A stretch of DNA of 64,000 nucleotides, taken from CAZSHG01 sp964459995. Its GTDB lineage: Bacteria; UBP14; UBA6098. Numbering within the stretch: position 1 is the first letter of the stretch; each line of letters begins with the position of its first letter. A program made the translations under genes and the position numbers. The notes beneath the pieces are model-generated. The model did not search any database. It was not told where the DNA came from and saw only the letters and a list, made by a program, of their open reading frames with translations. Location of the stretch: positions 62,001-126,000 of the forward strand of contig CAYWOR010000003.1 in assembly GCA_964459995.1 (NCBI GenBank). The letters are read 5' to 3'. This document shows positions 42,726 through 50,066 of the stretch, piece after piece.

Positions 42726-44006
42726 TTACTTCTTTCTGACAATAACTTTGTTTCCTATCACCTTTTCGACGACGACATGATCGCCTGGCTGAAGATCATC
42801 GCCCACAGCAATCCATAATTCGCCGTGAACTTGCACGAAAGTGGCTCTTGAATTCGACAGACGCCGTTTTGTTACGACCCCCTCTTCGCCGACGAGGCCT
42901 TCGTTTCCAGTAACAGGCTTTGAAAATCTGGCTTGCGCGGCTTTATACACCGCAAAAGCTATCAATAAGGCCGCAACGATAACGGTGGGAATGATGACTT
43001 TCCATGAAATAACGAACAAATCGGCATTGCCGCTTGTCAACAAAAAACTTCCAGCTAACATTGCTATTACACCTCCTGTGGTTAATAACCCGAAGGTCGA
43101 GGTTTGGGTTTCGGCGATGAAAAGCACCACCGCCAGCAAGATAAGCGCGACACCGACATAATTGACCGGCAACATCTGGAAGGCGTAGAAAGCTAAAAGA
43201 AGCGATATCCCGCCGACAACCCCCGGGACGATTGTTCCGGGGTTCTGAAGTTCGAGGTAAACTCCGACGATGCCCAGCATCAGTAGCAAATAGGTTATAT
43301 TCGGATTGAGAATTGTGAAGAGAAATCGCTCAACGCTTGTCATCGGTTTTTCTACAGGGACCGGATTCGGAAGGCGAAGTGTGTCGCCGTTGTGTTGACC
43401 GAAGACATAGCCATCGAGTTTCGCTAATAACTCATTAATATCGTTTGCGGTGAAATCTGAGACACCCCATGTAACAGCTTCTTCATTTGTGAGGCTCTCG
43501 GAGTGGCGAACAGCGCGCTCGGCCCATCCGGGATTCCTTCCGCGTTCGGCGGCGATTGCGCGGAGATTCGCAATTGCATCGTTGGTTACTTTCTCCATCA
43601 TGACCGCGGCGGAATCAGTGCCGGAACCGCCCATCATATCGACCGGATGAGCCGCGCCGATACGCGTCCCGGGAGCCATCGCGACGATATGAGAAGCATA
43701 TGCGATGAAAACGCCAGCGCTGGCCGCACGTCCTCCGGTCGGCCATACATAGGTAATGACCGGAATTTCCGACGCCATGAAAGCTCTCGTGATATCCTCG
43801 GTAGTGGACATAAGGCCGCCCGGAGTGTCCAAACGAAGGACAATACAAGGAGCGCTCTCAGCCACGGCGTCTTTCAGACAACGCATGATATAATCCGAGC
43901 TGACCGGATTAATCGCGCCATCGACAGTAATCACAGGGACCGCCTGCGCGAAAACCGCACCGATTAAGGCAACCAGAGCAATCGATATGAAAGTGATTTG
44001 TTTCAT
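42726..44006 (-). CDS. NfeD-family membrane serine protease (ClpP-class, full length)
   Basis: A 426-residue protein: signal peptide (ITFISIALVALIGAVFAQ), a ClpP/SPPA-like protease domain, four or five membrane segments (about residues 215-345), and a C-terminal NfeD OB-fold (GLVGEEGVVTKRRL...ELWIAVGDDLQPGDHVVVEKV). The catalytic serine lies in GRAASAGVFIAYAS, and GTRIGAAHPVDMM follows as in NfeD1b proteins. These cut membrane or stomatin-like proteins; no stomatin gene lies next to it here, which is unusual. The ATG at 44006 is preferred to a longer frame; a promoter ends 7 bases upstream. Confidence 0.88.
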   Translation of the reverse strand: MKQITFISIALVALIGAVFAQAVPVITVDGAINPVSSDYIMRCLKDAVAESAPCIVLRLDTPGGLMSTTEDITRAFMASEIPVITYVWPTGGRAASAGVFIAYASHIVAMAPGTRIGAAHPVDMMGGSGTDSAAVMMEKVTNDAIANLRAIAAERGRNPGWAERAVRHSESLTNEEAVTWGVSDFTANDINELLAKLDGYVFGQHNGDTLRLPNPVPVEKPMTSVERFLFTILNPNITYLLLMLGIVGVYLELQNPGTIVPGVVGGISLLLAFYAFQMLPVNYVGVALILLAVVLFIAETQTSTFGLLTTGGVIAMLAGSFLLTSGNADLFVISWKVIIPTVIVAALLIAFAVYKAAQARFSKPVTGNEGLVGEEGVVTKRRLSNSRATFVQVHGELWIAVGDDLQPGDHVVVEKVIGNKVIVRKK

Positions 44007-44013
44007 CGTATAT

Positions 44014-44042
44014 AATATAAGGAAGAATGCGCTTTCAAGCAA
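44014..44042 (-). promoter_or_regulatory. promoter of nfeD, probably leaderless
   Basis: On the minus strand TTGCTT (44037-44042), 17 bases, TATATT (44014-44019), then only 7 bases to the ATG at 44006. Confidence 0.5.
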
Positions 44043-44143
44043 CCCTAATCACAATTCAATACACATTCACCTTCGTTTTATTCGATTTGACTCGATTGGA
44101 GCGGTGAATCATGTGCATTTTCGAGGAATATATAAAGATAATT

Positions 44144-46498
44144 CTATTCCGGACCGATTTGGAAATGCCACTGCCAGCCGGATTGCTTGTTATTGAGGGG
44201 ATCTTTGTCGAAACCATAGGCGGCGTCGATGCCCATAATCCCTATCATCGGGATAACTAAGCGCATTCCAAATCCGAGGCTCTTTTTCATCTCGCTAAAA
44301 CTGGCCTGATCGAAGTCGCGCCATGTGTTTCCGGCATCGCCGAAAATCGAGAAATAGAGCTGATCGCGTTGAATTGGAACACGAAGCTCTGAAGAGAAAA
44401 TTGTCATCAACCGTCCGCCTGAGCGGAAGCGGCTTTCCGGTGTGAGAAGGGGATAAACGCCGCCGATGTCCGGTGCGGAGGTTGAATCATAAACCGCTTG
44501 AGATGTATCGACAGGGGAAATGGATCTGTCTGTGTATCCGCGAATTTGGCCGTCATAAGATACTCCACCGAGGAAATAGCGCTCGCCGAAGGGGACATTG
44601 TTCGGATCGTCGCTAAAAGCGTTGATTAGGTAGCCTGCGCGGCCTTTGACAACGAAGGTTAGATACTTATGGAGAGCGAAATACCATTCGCTTCGGACAT
44701 CCTGTTTTTGATAGACGACATCGCCGCCGAGAAATTCTCCGGCTAAATCGACGGAATAGACATTACGGCTTCCCTTTGTGGCGAACATCCGCGAATCCCT
44801 CGAATCTCGCTGGATCGTCAGTCGCGTTGAAGATTCTATCTCTGGCCAATCTCTATTTCGAAGATCATATGTGGGTGTTGGCGAATAGCTTGTCGAGAAG
44901 TCCTGATAGCTAAGCCATTCGAGTTTATAGCGCCAATAAACGCTGAAATAATCGTCTGGCCAGCGAAGTCTTCGGCCGAGGCGCATCGAGCCGCCAGTGC
45001 GAGTTTCGGTATAATAACCGCTCCATGTCCATTTGGTATTATACAGGTCGATTCCGACGCTGGTGGGTGTATCCAAAAACCAAGGTTCTGTGAAACTTAG
45101 CGAGAAATTTTTCCTGCTTGCGCCGAACTCCCACATAAATTCGGATTCCCAGCCTCTTCCGAGCATGTTCGGCCAGCCGACAGAGACATTGCCGACGAGT
45201 TTGTCGCGCGAGTTATAGGTTACGCCTATTTGAAAACGCCCCACCGGCTTCTCTTCGACGTTCATAATCAAATCCACGTCGCCATTGGGGAGCACCTTAA
45301 AATCGGGAACAACATCGTTAAAATAGTTTAGGTAATAGACATTACGGACGGAGCGCAGAAGTCTGCTTCGAACAAAAGTTTCACCGGGATGGATGGCCAA
45401 TTCACGGCGGATAACTTTGTCGTGCGTTCTTGTGTTGCCGGCGATCTCTATTTTTCGGACGTTCGACTGTATGCCTTCGTCGATGTATATCCAGAGCGAG
45501 ACCGATTCGTCGTCGATTCTTCTCGCATCCTCGACTCTTGCGAAAATGTAGCCTTTCTCCTGATATAGAAAATATATCTCTGCAAGCGAGTTGCTAAGAG
45601 CTTCTTCGCTGAAAACATCTCCCTGTTTGTATTTGAGTTTGGCATAAACATCGCTGGAATCGTATATCGAATATCCCTTTATCTCAGTATCGCCGAAATA
45701 GTATTTGTTGCCCTCATGGAGCCAGATATCGATCATTAGGCGGGAGGATAATGTGTCGGTCCAAACGGAGTCATCCTCGACGGAAGCCATTATGTAGCCG
45801 TTGTTTTTATAGAAGTCTTCTATTTTTTCCAAATCCTCATAGAACTTGATTTCGCTGAAATTACCAGAACGGAACATCGACTTGCGTTTGGTCTGTATTT
45901 GGCGGCGAAGTTTTTTATCGCTGAATGCCTCATTGCCGTGGAAATCTATTTTACCGACTTTAGTAACCTTGCCCTCTTCGATTTTGAATGTAACATCGAT
46001 TCTGCCCGGAATTTTTTCGAGAACCTCTGTTTCAATTTCGACATTTGGGTAGCCCTTATCGGCGTAGGAGGCTTTGATATTTCGGACTGCGTAGAAGGCG
46101 TCTGCCGGTGAGAGGAAATCATTGAGTGAAAAATCGATGGTTTTGAGCAGGTCTTTTGCCGAGATTTTTTTATTGCCCTCGAAAGAAATCTGCGAAACCT
46201 GCGGAAGTTCCTCGACTTCGATTTCGACTTCGATGTAATCTCCAGTTTGCACACCTCGGACAACGACATCGTCGAAATAGCCGAGGGCGTAAATTTTGCG
46301 GATGGCGTCTTCGACCGTTGCCGAAGTAAAGGGCATACCTTCGCGAATTCCGGAGGCGTTTATGACCACCGTTTCTGAGGCGTTATTCAACCCGATAACG
46401 CGGACTTTTCCGACAGTTTGGGAATAGGCCGTTACGGCAAGCGCAAGTAGAATAAGCGCTACCGTTATTAGGATCTTTCTTTGGGGATTTGGATTCAC
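44144..46498 (-). CDS. bamA: outer membrane protein assembly factor BamA
   Basis: A 784-residue Omp85 protein. The signal peptide (ILITVALILLALAVTAYSQ) is followed by five POTRA domains (about 25-400; for example GNKKISAKDLLKTIDF, HGNEAFSDKKLRRQI, AGNTRTHDKVIRRELAIHPGE) and a 16-strand barrel (about 410-784) with FLGGVSYDGQIRGYTDRS, the conserved loop-6 region carrying RGY in place of RGF. It folds barrels into the outer membrane. The C-terminus ends WHFQIGPE, without the usual aromatic last residue; a TAG stands where one more codon would be expected. GTG start, two bases after rplU, so the two form a unit. Confidence 0.94.
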   Translation of the reverse strand: MNPNPQRKILITVALILLALAVTAYSQTVGKVRVIGLNNASETVVINASGIREGMPFTSATVEDAIRKIYALGYFDDVVVRGVQTGDYIEVEIEVEELPQVSQISFEGNKKISAKDLLKTIDFSLNDFLSPADAFYAVRNIKASYADKGYPNVEIETEVLEKIPGRIDVTFKIEEGKVTKVGKIDFHGNEAFSDKKLRRQIQTKRKSMFRSGNFSEIKFYEDLEKIEDFYKNNGYIMASVEDDSVWTDTLSSRLMIDIWLHEGNKYYFGDTEIKGYSIYDSSDVYAKLKYKQGDVFSEEALSNSLAEIYFLYQEKGYIFARVEDARRIDDESVSLWIYIDEGIQSNVRKIEIAGNTRTHDKVIRRELAIHPGETFVRSRLLRSVRNVYYLNYFNDVVPDFKVLPNGDVDLIMNVEEKPVGRFQIGVTYNSRDKLVGNVSVGWPNMLGRGWESEFMWEFGASRKNFSLSFTEPWFLDTPTSVGIDLYNTKWTWSGYYTETRTGGSMRLGRRLRWPDDYFSVYWRYKLEWLSYQDFSTSYSPTPTYDLRNRDWPEIESSTRLTIQRDSRDSRMFATKGSRNVYSVDLAGEFLGGDVVYQKQDVRSEWYFALHKYLTFVVKGRAGYLINAFSDDPNNVPFGERYFLGGVSYDGQIRGYTDRSISPVDTSQAVYDSTSAPDIGGVYPLLTPESRFRSGGRLMTIFSSELRVPIQRDQLYFSIFGDAGNTWRDFDQASFSEMKKSLGFGMRLVIPMIGIMGIDAAYGFDKDPLNNKQSGWQWHFQIGPE

Positions 46499-46500
46499 CT

Positions 46501-46818
46501 TCAGCCGGCGATAATCTCTTCGACCATCAGACGGGTGTAGTTCTGCCTGTGTCCCTGCATTTTGTGGTATCCGGTTCTGCGTTTCTTCTTGAAAACGAGG
46601 ACTTTGTCGTCTTTGAAATGATCGACGACCTTCGCCTTGACCTGAGCGCCCTCGATTGTGGGCTGTCCGACGATGGGTTCATTTTCGCCGGAGATAAGCA
46701 GAACGCGGTCGAAGGTAAGCTGGTCACCGGAGTCTTTGTCGGACATGAAAGGAACAACAACGTTCACGCCCGGTTCGACTTTGACCTGTTCGCCTTGAAT
46801 TTCGACTATTGCATACAT
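46501..46818 (-). CDS. rplU: 50S ribosomal protein L21
   Basis: A 105-residue L21 with the usual MYAIVEIQGEQVKVEPG start, the KVVDHFKDDKVLVFKKKRR segment and the GHRQNYTRLMVEEI C-terminus. It binds 23S rRNA domain VI. The ATG at 46816-46818 has GGAGG upstream; a longer frame would need a TTG inside that site. The partner gene rpmA (L27), which almost always follows rplU, is not here; bamA follows instead. Confidence 0.96.
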   Translation of the reverse strand: MYAIVEIQGEQVKVEPGVNVVVPFMSDKDSGDQLTFDRVLLISGENEPIVGQPTIEGAQVKAKVVDHFKDDKVLVFKKKRRTGYHKMQGHRQNYTRLMVEEIIAG

Positions 46819-46863
46819 CTTTTCCTCCAAATTGGATATTATTACCGATTTGACAAATGGAGT

Positions 46864-46891
46864 AATATATTCGTGAAATCGAATAAGTCAA
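46864..46891 (-). promoter_or_regulatory. promoter of rplU-bamA
   Basis: On the minus strand TTGACT (46886-46891), 16 bases, TATATT (46864-46869), leading to a leader of about 40 bases with GGAGG before the rplU ATG. Confidence 0.5.
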
Positions 46892-47004
46892 TGTATTTAT
46901 AGCAGATTGCGCACCGTTTTCGGCATAATTTCCGAAAAATCACGGATAATGCAGATTTTTCTCTTTGAAAACTCACAAATCAAGATTCGGAGGAATCATT
47001 TTTT

Positions 47005-47748
47005 TTATATCGCTTCGCCGAGAACCACGCATCTGTTGGATTTTTCGAAATCGAATGGCCGCCCTAAATTATTGCCCCATTTTGTGATAGGACGAAGACC
47101 GGCTTTTCGGAACATGTCGAATATTTCATGAAGGGAATATATCCGCAAATCCACTGTGTCGTGTTTGACAATCTTTCTACCCTCGAAATAAATGTATTCG
47201 GCTTCGAGCATGCTTTTTTCCGGATCGAAATTTCGATATTGGATAAGCTTTTTGTCCTCGATGACATTTACATCGAGAGGGAGGAATTCTCTAATAATCC
47301 AATCTCGGTTCATGACCTCGATGAGGAATCTTCCGCCATTCTTGAGGGCTTTTCGCACCTGCCGAAGAACCTCGAGATTCTCCTCGTCCGTGTAGTATCC
47401 CCAGCTTGTGAAGAAATTGAATGCGGCATCGAATTCATTTTGGAAAGGTATGTCCCGCATATCAGCCACGATGAATTCGCAGTCGAGGTTTTCTTCGGCA
47501 GACTGAGATTGTGCACACTCGATATATGCCTTTGTAAGATCGATCCCCAATACATCGTAGCCCATCGCGGACAATTCGAGGGAGTGCCTGCCGATGCCAC
47601 AACAAAGATCGAGAATCCTGTCGCCCTCCTTCAAATCGAGCGCTCCAGCGATGAAACGCGCTTCCATTTCCGTATGCTCAGGGTCCCTGGCATCAAACCC
47701 AAACTCCTTGAAATGCTCTGTGAAAAAGGTTTCTGTCCAATGACTCAT
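47005..47748 (-). CDS. class I SAM-dependent methyltransferase
   Basis: A 247-residue protein with a Rossmann methyltransferase fold. Motif I is ILDLCCGIGRHSLEL (about 45-59), followed by GYDVLGIDLTKAYIECA, EFIVADMRDIPF and ALKNGGRFLIEVMN. The substrate is unknown; the C-terminal half (DLRIYSLHEIFDMFRKAGL) is that of small-molecule methyltransferases of the Methyltransf_25 type. It overlaps the upstream nfo gene by four bases (ATGA). Confidence 0.85.
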   Translation of the reverse strand: MSHWTETFFTEHFKEFGFDARDPEHTEMEARFIAGALDLKEGDRILDLCCGIGRHSLELSAMGYDVLGIDLTKAYIECAQSQSAEENLDCEFIVADMRDIPFQNEFDAAFNFFTSWGYYTDEENLEVLRQVRKALKNGGRFLIEVMNRDWIIREFLPLDVNVIEDKKLIQYRNFDPEKSMLEAEYIYFEGRKIVKHDTVDLRIYSLHEIFDMFRKAGLRPITKWGNNLGRPFDFEKSNRCVVLGEAI

Positions 47749-48626
47749 TTTTCCTCCGAAATCAAATTTCTTAATAGTTCGAGATTCACGGCGTCCATGT
47801 CGATATCGCTTCCATCACGCGTTTTAAGACCTTTCGGGGTTTCCAGGAGCATCGGAATACCGGCAAATCTTCGGTCGTTTAGGAGATTTCGGAACCCTTC
47901 GATGCCTATCTCCCCCTTACCGATATGCTCGTGGCGGTCTTTCCGCGCCATAAAGCCTGTTTTGCTATCGTTAAGATGAACAGCCGCGAGGATGTCTAAT
48001 CCGACAGTGCGATCGAAACTCGCCCAAACGCTCTCATATTCTGGCCTTGTGCGAATATCATAACCGGCGGCGAACCCATGGCAAGTATCGAAACATACAG
48101 CGATTTTCTCGCGGCAACCGCTAATTTCGATTATTTCGGCAATCTCCTCGAAACTTCGCCCAAGGTTCGTCCCCTGCCCCGATGTGTTTTCGATAGTGAG
48201 TTTGGCCGTGAAATTCTTCTTGCCATAGATTTTCGCTATCGACTCGCCCATCCTGCGAAGGCCGTTGTCGCGGGTGTCGGATGTATAGCTTCCGGGATGA
48301 AAGATTAGATTCGGGATGCTCAAAAAATCGCAACGCTGGAGTTCGATTAACATCGCATCGAAAGATCTCTCCCAAAGCAAAGAATCGGGTGAGGCTAAAT
48401 TCTGCAGATAAGCGGCGTGCGCGACAACAGGCATTTCGGTTCGATCGCGCTCTTGGTGAAATTTTTCTATTTCGTCAAACTCGAGTGGTTTTGCATCCCA
48501 TTGGCTCTGATTTTTCGTGAATATCTGAATCGCCTCGCATCCAGAAGCCTCGCCACGTGCAAAAGCTTTATACAAACCTCCCGCAACTGATTTATGCGCG
48601 CCGAGTATTGGGTTAACCTGTTTCAT
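47745..48626 (-). CDS. nfo: deoxyribonuclease IV (AP endonuclease)
   Basis: A 293-residue Nfo. It cuts 5' of abasic sites in base excision repair and holds three metal ions. Motifs are GAHKSVAGGLYKAF, TIENTSGQGTNLG, CFDTCHGFAAGYD and HLNDSKTGFMARKDRHEHIGKGEIG, with all expected His, Asp and Glu ligands in place. It overlaps the preceding coiled-coil gene by 14 bases and the methyltransferase by four, so all three are translated together. Confidence 0.96.
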   Translation of the reverse strand: MKQVNPILGAHKSVAGGLYKAFARGEASGCEAIQIFTKNQSQWDAKPLEFDEIEKFHQERDRTEMPVVAHAAYLQNLASPDSLLWERSFDAMLIELQRCDFLSIPNLIFHPGSYTSDTRDNGLRRMGESIAKIYGKKNFTAKLTIENTSGQGTNLGRSFEEIAEIIEISGCREKIAVCFDTCHGFAAGYDIRTRPEYESVWASFDRTVGLDILAAVHLNDSKTGFMARKDRHEHIGKGEIGIEGFRNLLNDRRFAGIPMLLETPKGLKTRDGSDIDMDAVNLELLRNLISEEK

Positions 48627-49080
48627 TATCGAATAGATTTTTTAGGCTGAATGCATTTCTTCTTGCGTGCAACCTCATTTGCCGTTGTTTTAGTTCGATT
48701 TCCGACAGCCGAAGATTCATCGCCTCGATTTGTGCGGAGTAGGCTTCGGAGAGTTTGTCTTCGTCGGTTTCGTATTCGGCAAGAATGTTCTCGATAATCG
48801 TGCGGTTTCGTTCTTCCGCGAAGGAGTTATTTTCTTGCAAAGCCCTTTTAAGCTTGAGTTTGGCGGCAATCAGTTTTTGATAGGGGTGTTCGTTTTCTAT
48901 AGACGCTCTTTCGCGCATTATTCTATCGTTCTCCTCTTGGAGGCGTAAATATTCACGATTACTTATCTCGAAATCTCTAACCGCCTTGATACGCCGCTTT
49001 CGGAGAAATCTGAATCCGAAAAGTATCAGCATTAGAGCTAATCCAAGACCGAGCGCAATATACATAAATATAATCAACAT
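48613..49080 (-). CDS. membrane-anchored coiled-coil protein of unknown function
   Basis: A 155-residue protein with one N-terminal membrane helix (LIIFMYIALGLGLALMLILFGF), a basic stretch (RKRRIKAVRD) and a long helical part rich in Glu, Arg and Lys, probably a coiled coil (residues 35-145). The membrane-Arg-coil layout suggests the coil is cytoplasmic. It reads 14 bases into nfo. A perfect TATAAT box (49096-49101) precedes it, but no matching -35 box is seen. I know no homologue. Confidence 0.65.
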   Translation of the reverse strand: MLIIFMYIALGLGLALMLILFGFRFLRKRRIKAVRDFEISNREYLRLQEENDRIMRERASIENEHPYQKLIAAKLKLKRALQENNSFAEERNRTIIENILAEYETDEDKLSEAYSAQIEAMNLRLSEIELKQRQMRLHARRNAFSLKNLFDNETG

Positions 49081-49112
49081 AATGTGTTAGCTCAAATTAT
49101 ATATTTGTCCAA

Positions 49113-49538
49113 TCAAGCCGTCGTTAAGAGGACAATCCCGCCGATCGTCAGAAGCATGCCTATAAAGGTTTGCGGTGTGAGTTTTTCGCCGCCGTAAATA
49201 ACCCCCAGAAGAGCGCCGAAGAGCGGTGAAGTAAAGGCTATCGGCATCACTTTCGACAGCGGAGCATTTTTTATCGCGAAATAAAAGCAGAGCATTCCAA
49301 CCGCGCCGGCGACAACTCCGCCGCCGATAACCATATAAAGGAGGGCTTTCGTGCCGGCCTGCGGAACGCTTTTCCAGTAGGGATAGCTGGCGGTGCCGAG
49401 AATAATCAACGCCACTGCGGTGCGTATGGTAATGCCCATCTGCGGCGCGATGTTCCCCATGTGGAGACCTTTTTTCTCGAAATACCCGCCCACGCCCCAT
49501 GCGATGGCTGTTATCAGCGCGAAAATCTGTGCTTTCAT
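49113..49538 (-). CDS. half-size EamA/DMT-family transporter
   Basis: A 141-residue protein with one EamA repeat and about five membrane segments (AQIFALITAIAWGVGGYFEKKG, TAVALIILGTASYP, LYMVIGGGVVAGAVGML, VMPIAFTSPLFGALLGVI, TFIGMLLTIGGIVLLTTA). Normal EamA transporters have two such repeats, so this form should dimerise, perhaps antiparallel, like small multidrug-resistance proteins. The substrate is unknown. The gene is flanked by short spacers. A weak promoter-like pair (GGACAA/TTATAG on the plus strand, 49543-49571) lies very close to the ATG. Confidence 0.8.
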   Translation of the reverse strand: MKAQIFALITAIAWGVGGYFEKKGLHMGNIAPQMGITIRTAVALIILGTASYPYWKSVPQAGTKALLYMVIGGGVVAGAVGMLCFYFAIKNAPLSKVMPIAFTSPLFGALLGVIYGGEKLTPQTFIGMLLTIGGIVLLTTA

Positions 49539-49637
49539 ATCGTTATAGCTAATTGAGTATATTCAGGACAAAAGCTCCCGCTCTGCTTCGGCATTGAGTT
49601 TGCGGAGGCATTTTTATTGACAGATAATTTCTTTTAT

Positions 49638-49925
49638 TTATTCTTTAGTTATCCAATTATTCAATATTTCGACTAATTTCTCGGCCTGGCGGTCGCTGGA
49701 AATATTGAATTTGGACTGCTGACGATACTCGTCGTTTATCTTCCGATAGCGTCTGATAGTGTATTTTGGCGGGCTATAGCAGTTACTTTTTTTGTCCCAA
49801 GTCTCATATTTGAAAATTACTGTAGCCCATGCCCCTGCAGACAAAACCTCACTCTCGAGAACCCTCGTAAGCAGGATGCCGTCTTCTTCGTATTCGATTG
49901 TTAGGTCTTCAGCCTTCGATGCCAT
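49638..49925 (-). CDS. small conserved-looking soluble protein, function unknown
   Basis: A 95-residue protein that I cannot name. The stretch from ATVIFKYETWDKKSNCY to PPKYTIRRYRKIN and then SKFNISSDRQAEKLVEIL reads as four beta strands and one C-terminal helix, which recalls small single-stranded DNA-binding PC4/YdbC-like proteins. That is an impression only. The basic strand (YTIRRYRK) could touch nucleic acid. It is alone in its unit, with GGGGG before the ATG, divergent from mutS. Confidence 0.6.
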   Translation of the reverse strand: MASKAEDLTIEYEEDGILLTRVLESEVLSAGAWATVIFKYETWDKKSNCYSPPKYTIRRYRKINDEYRQQSKFNISSDRQAEKLVEILNNWITKE

Positions 49926-50003
49926 ATAGCCCCCTTGTTTTTTTCATCTTTCAAATTTAATACACAAAATCAATTTTGACAACAGTTATTTAATCGATTG
50001 AAC

Positions 50004-50032
50004 TTGACTGTAATCTCACGCGCTTATATTTT
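50004..50032 (+). promoter_or_regulatory. promoter of mutS
   Basis: TTGACT (50004-50009), 17 bases, TATTTT (50027-50032). It lies inside a longer open frame that begins with a TTG at 49998, and therefore supports the ATG at 50067 as the start. Confidence 0.45.
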
Positions 50033-50066
50033 GAATGAGAATATTTCACTAATCGAGAATATCAAA

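Noticed and set aside
49997..50066. N-terminal extension of MutS from a TTG
   Set aside because: The extension contains the predicted promoter, and the MutS family begins near the ATG at 50067.
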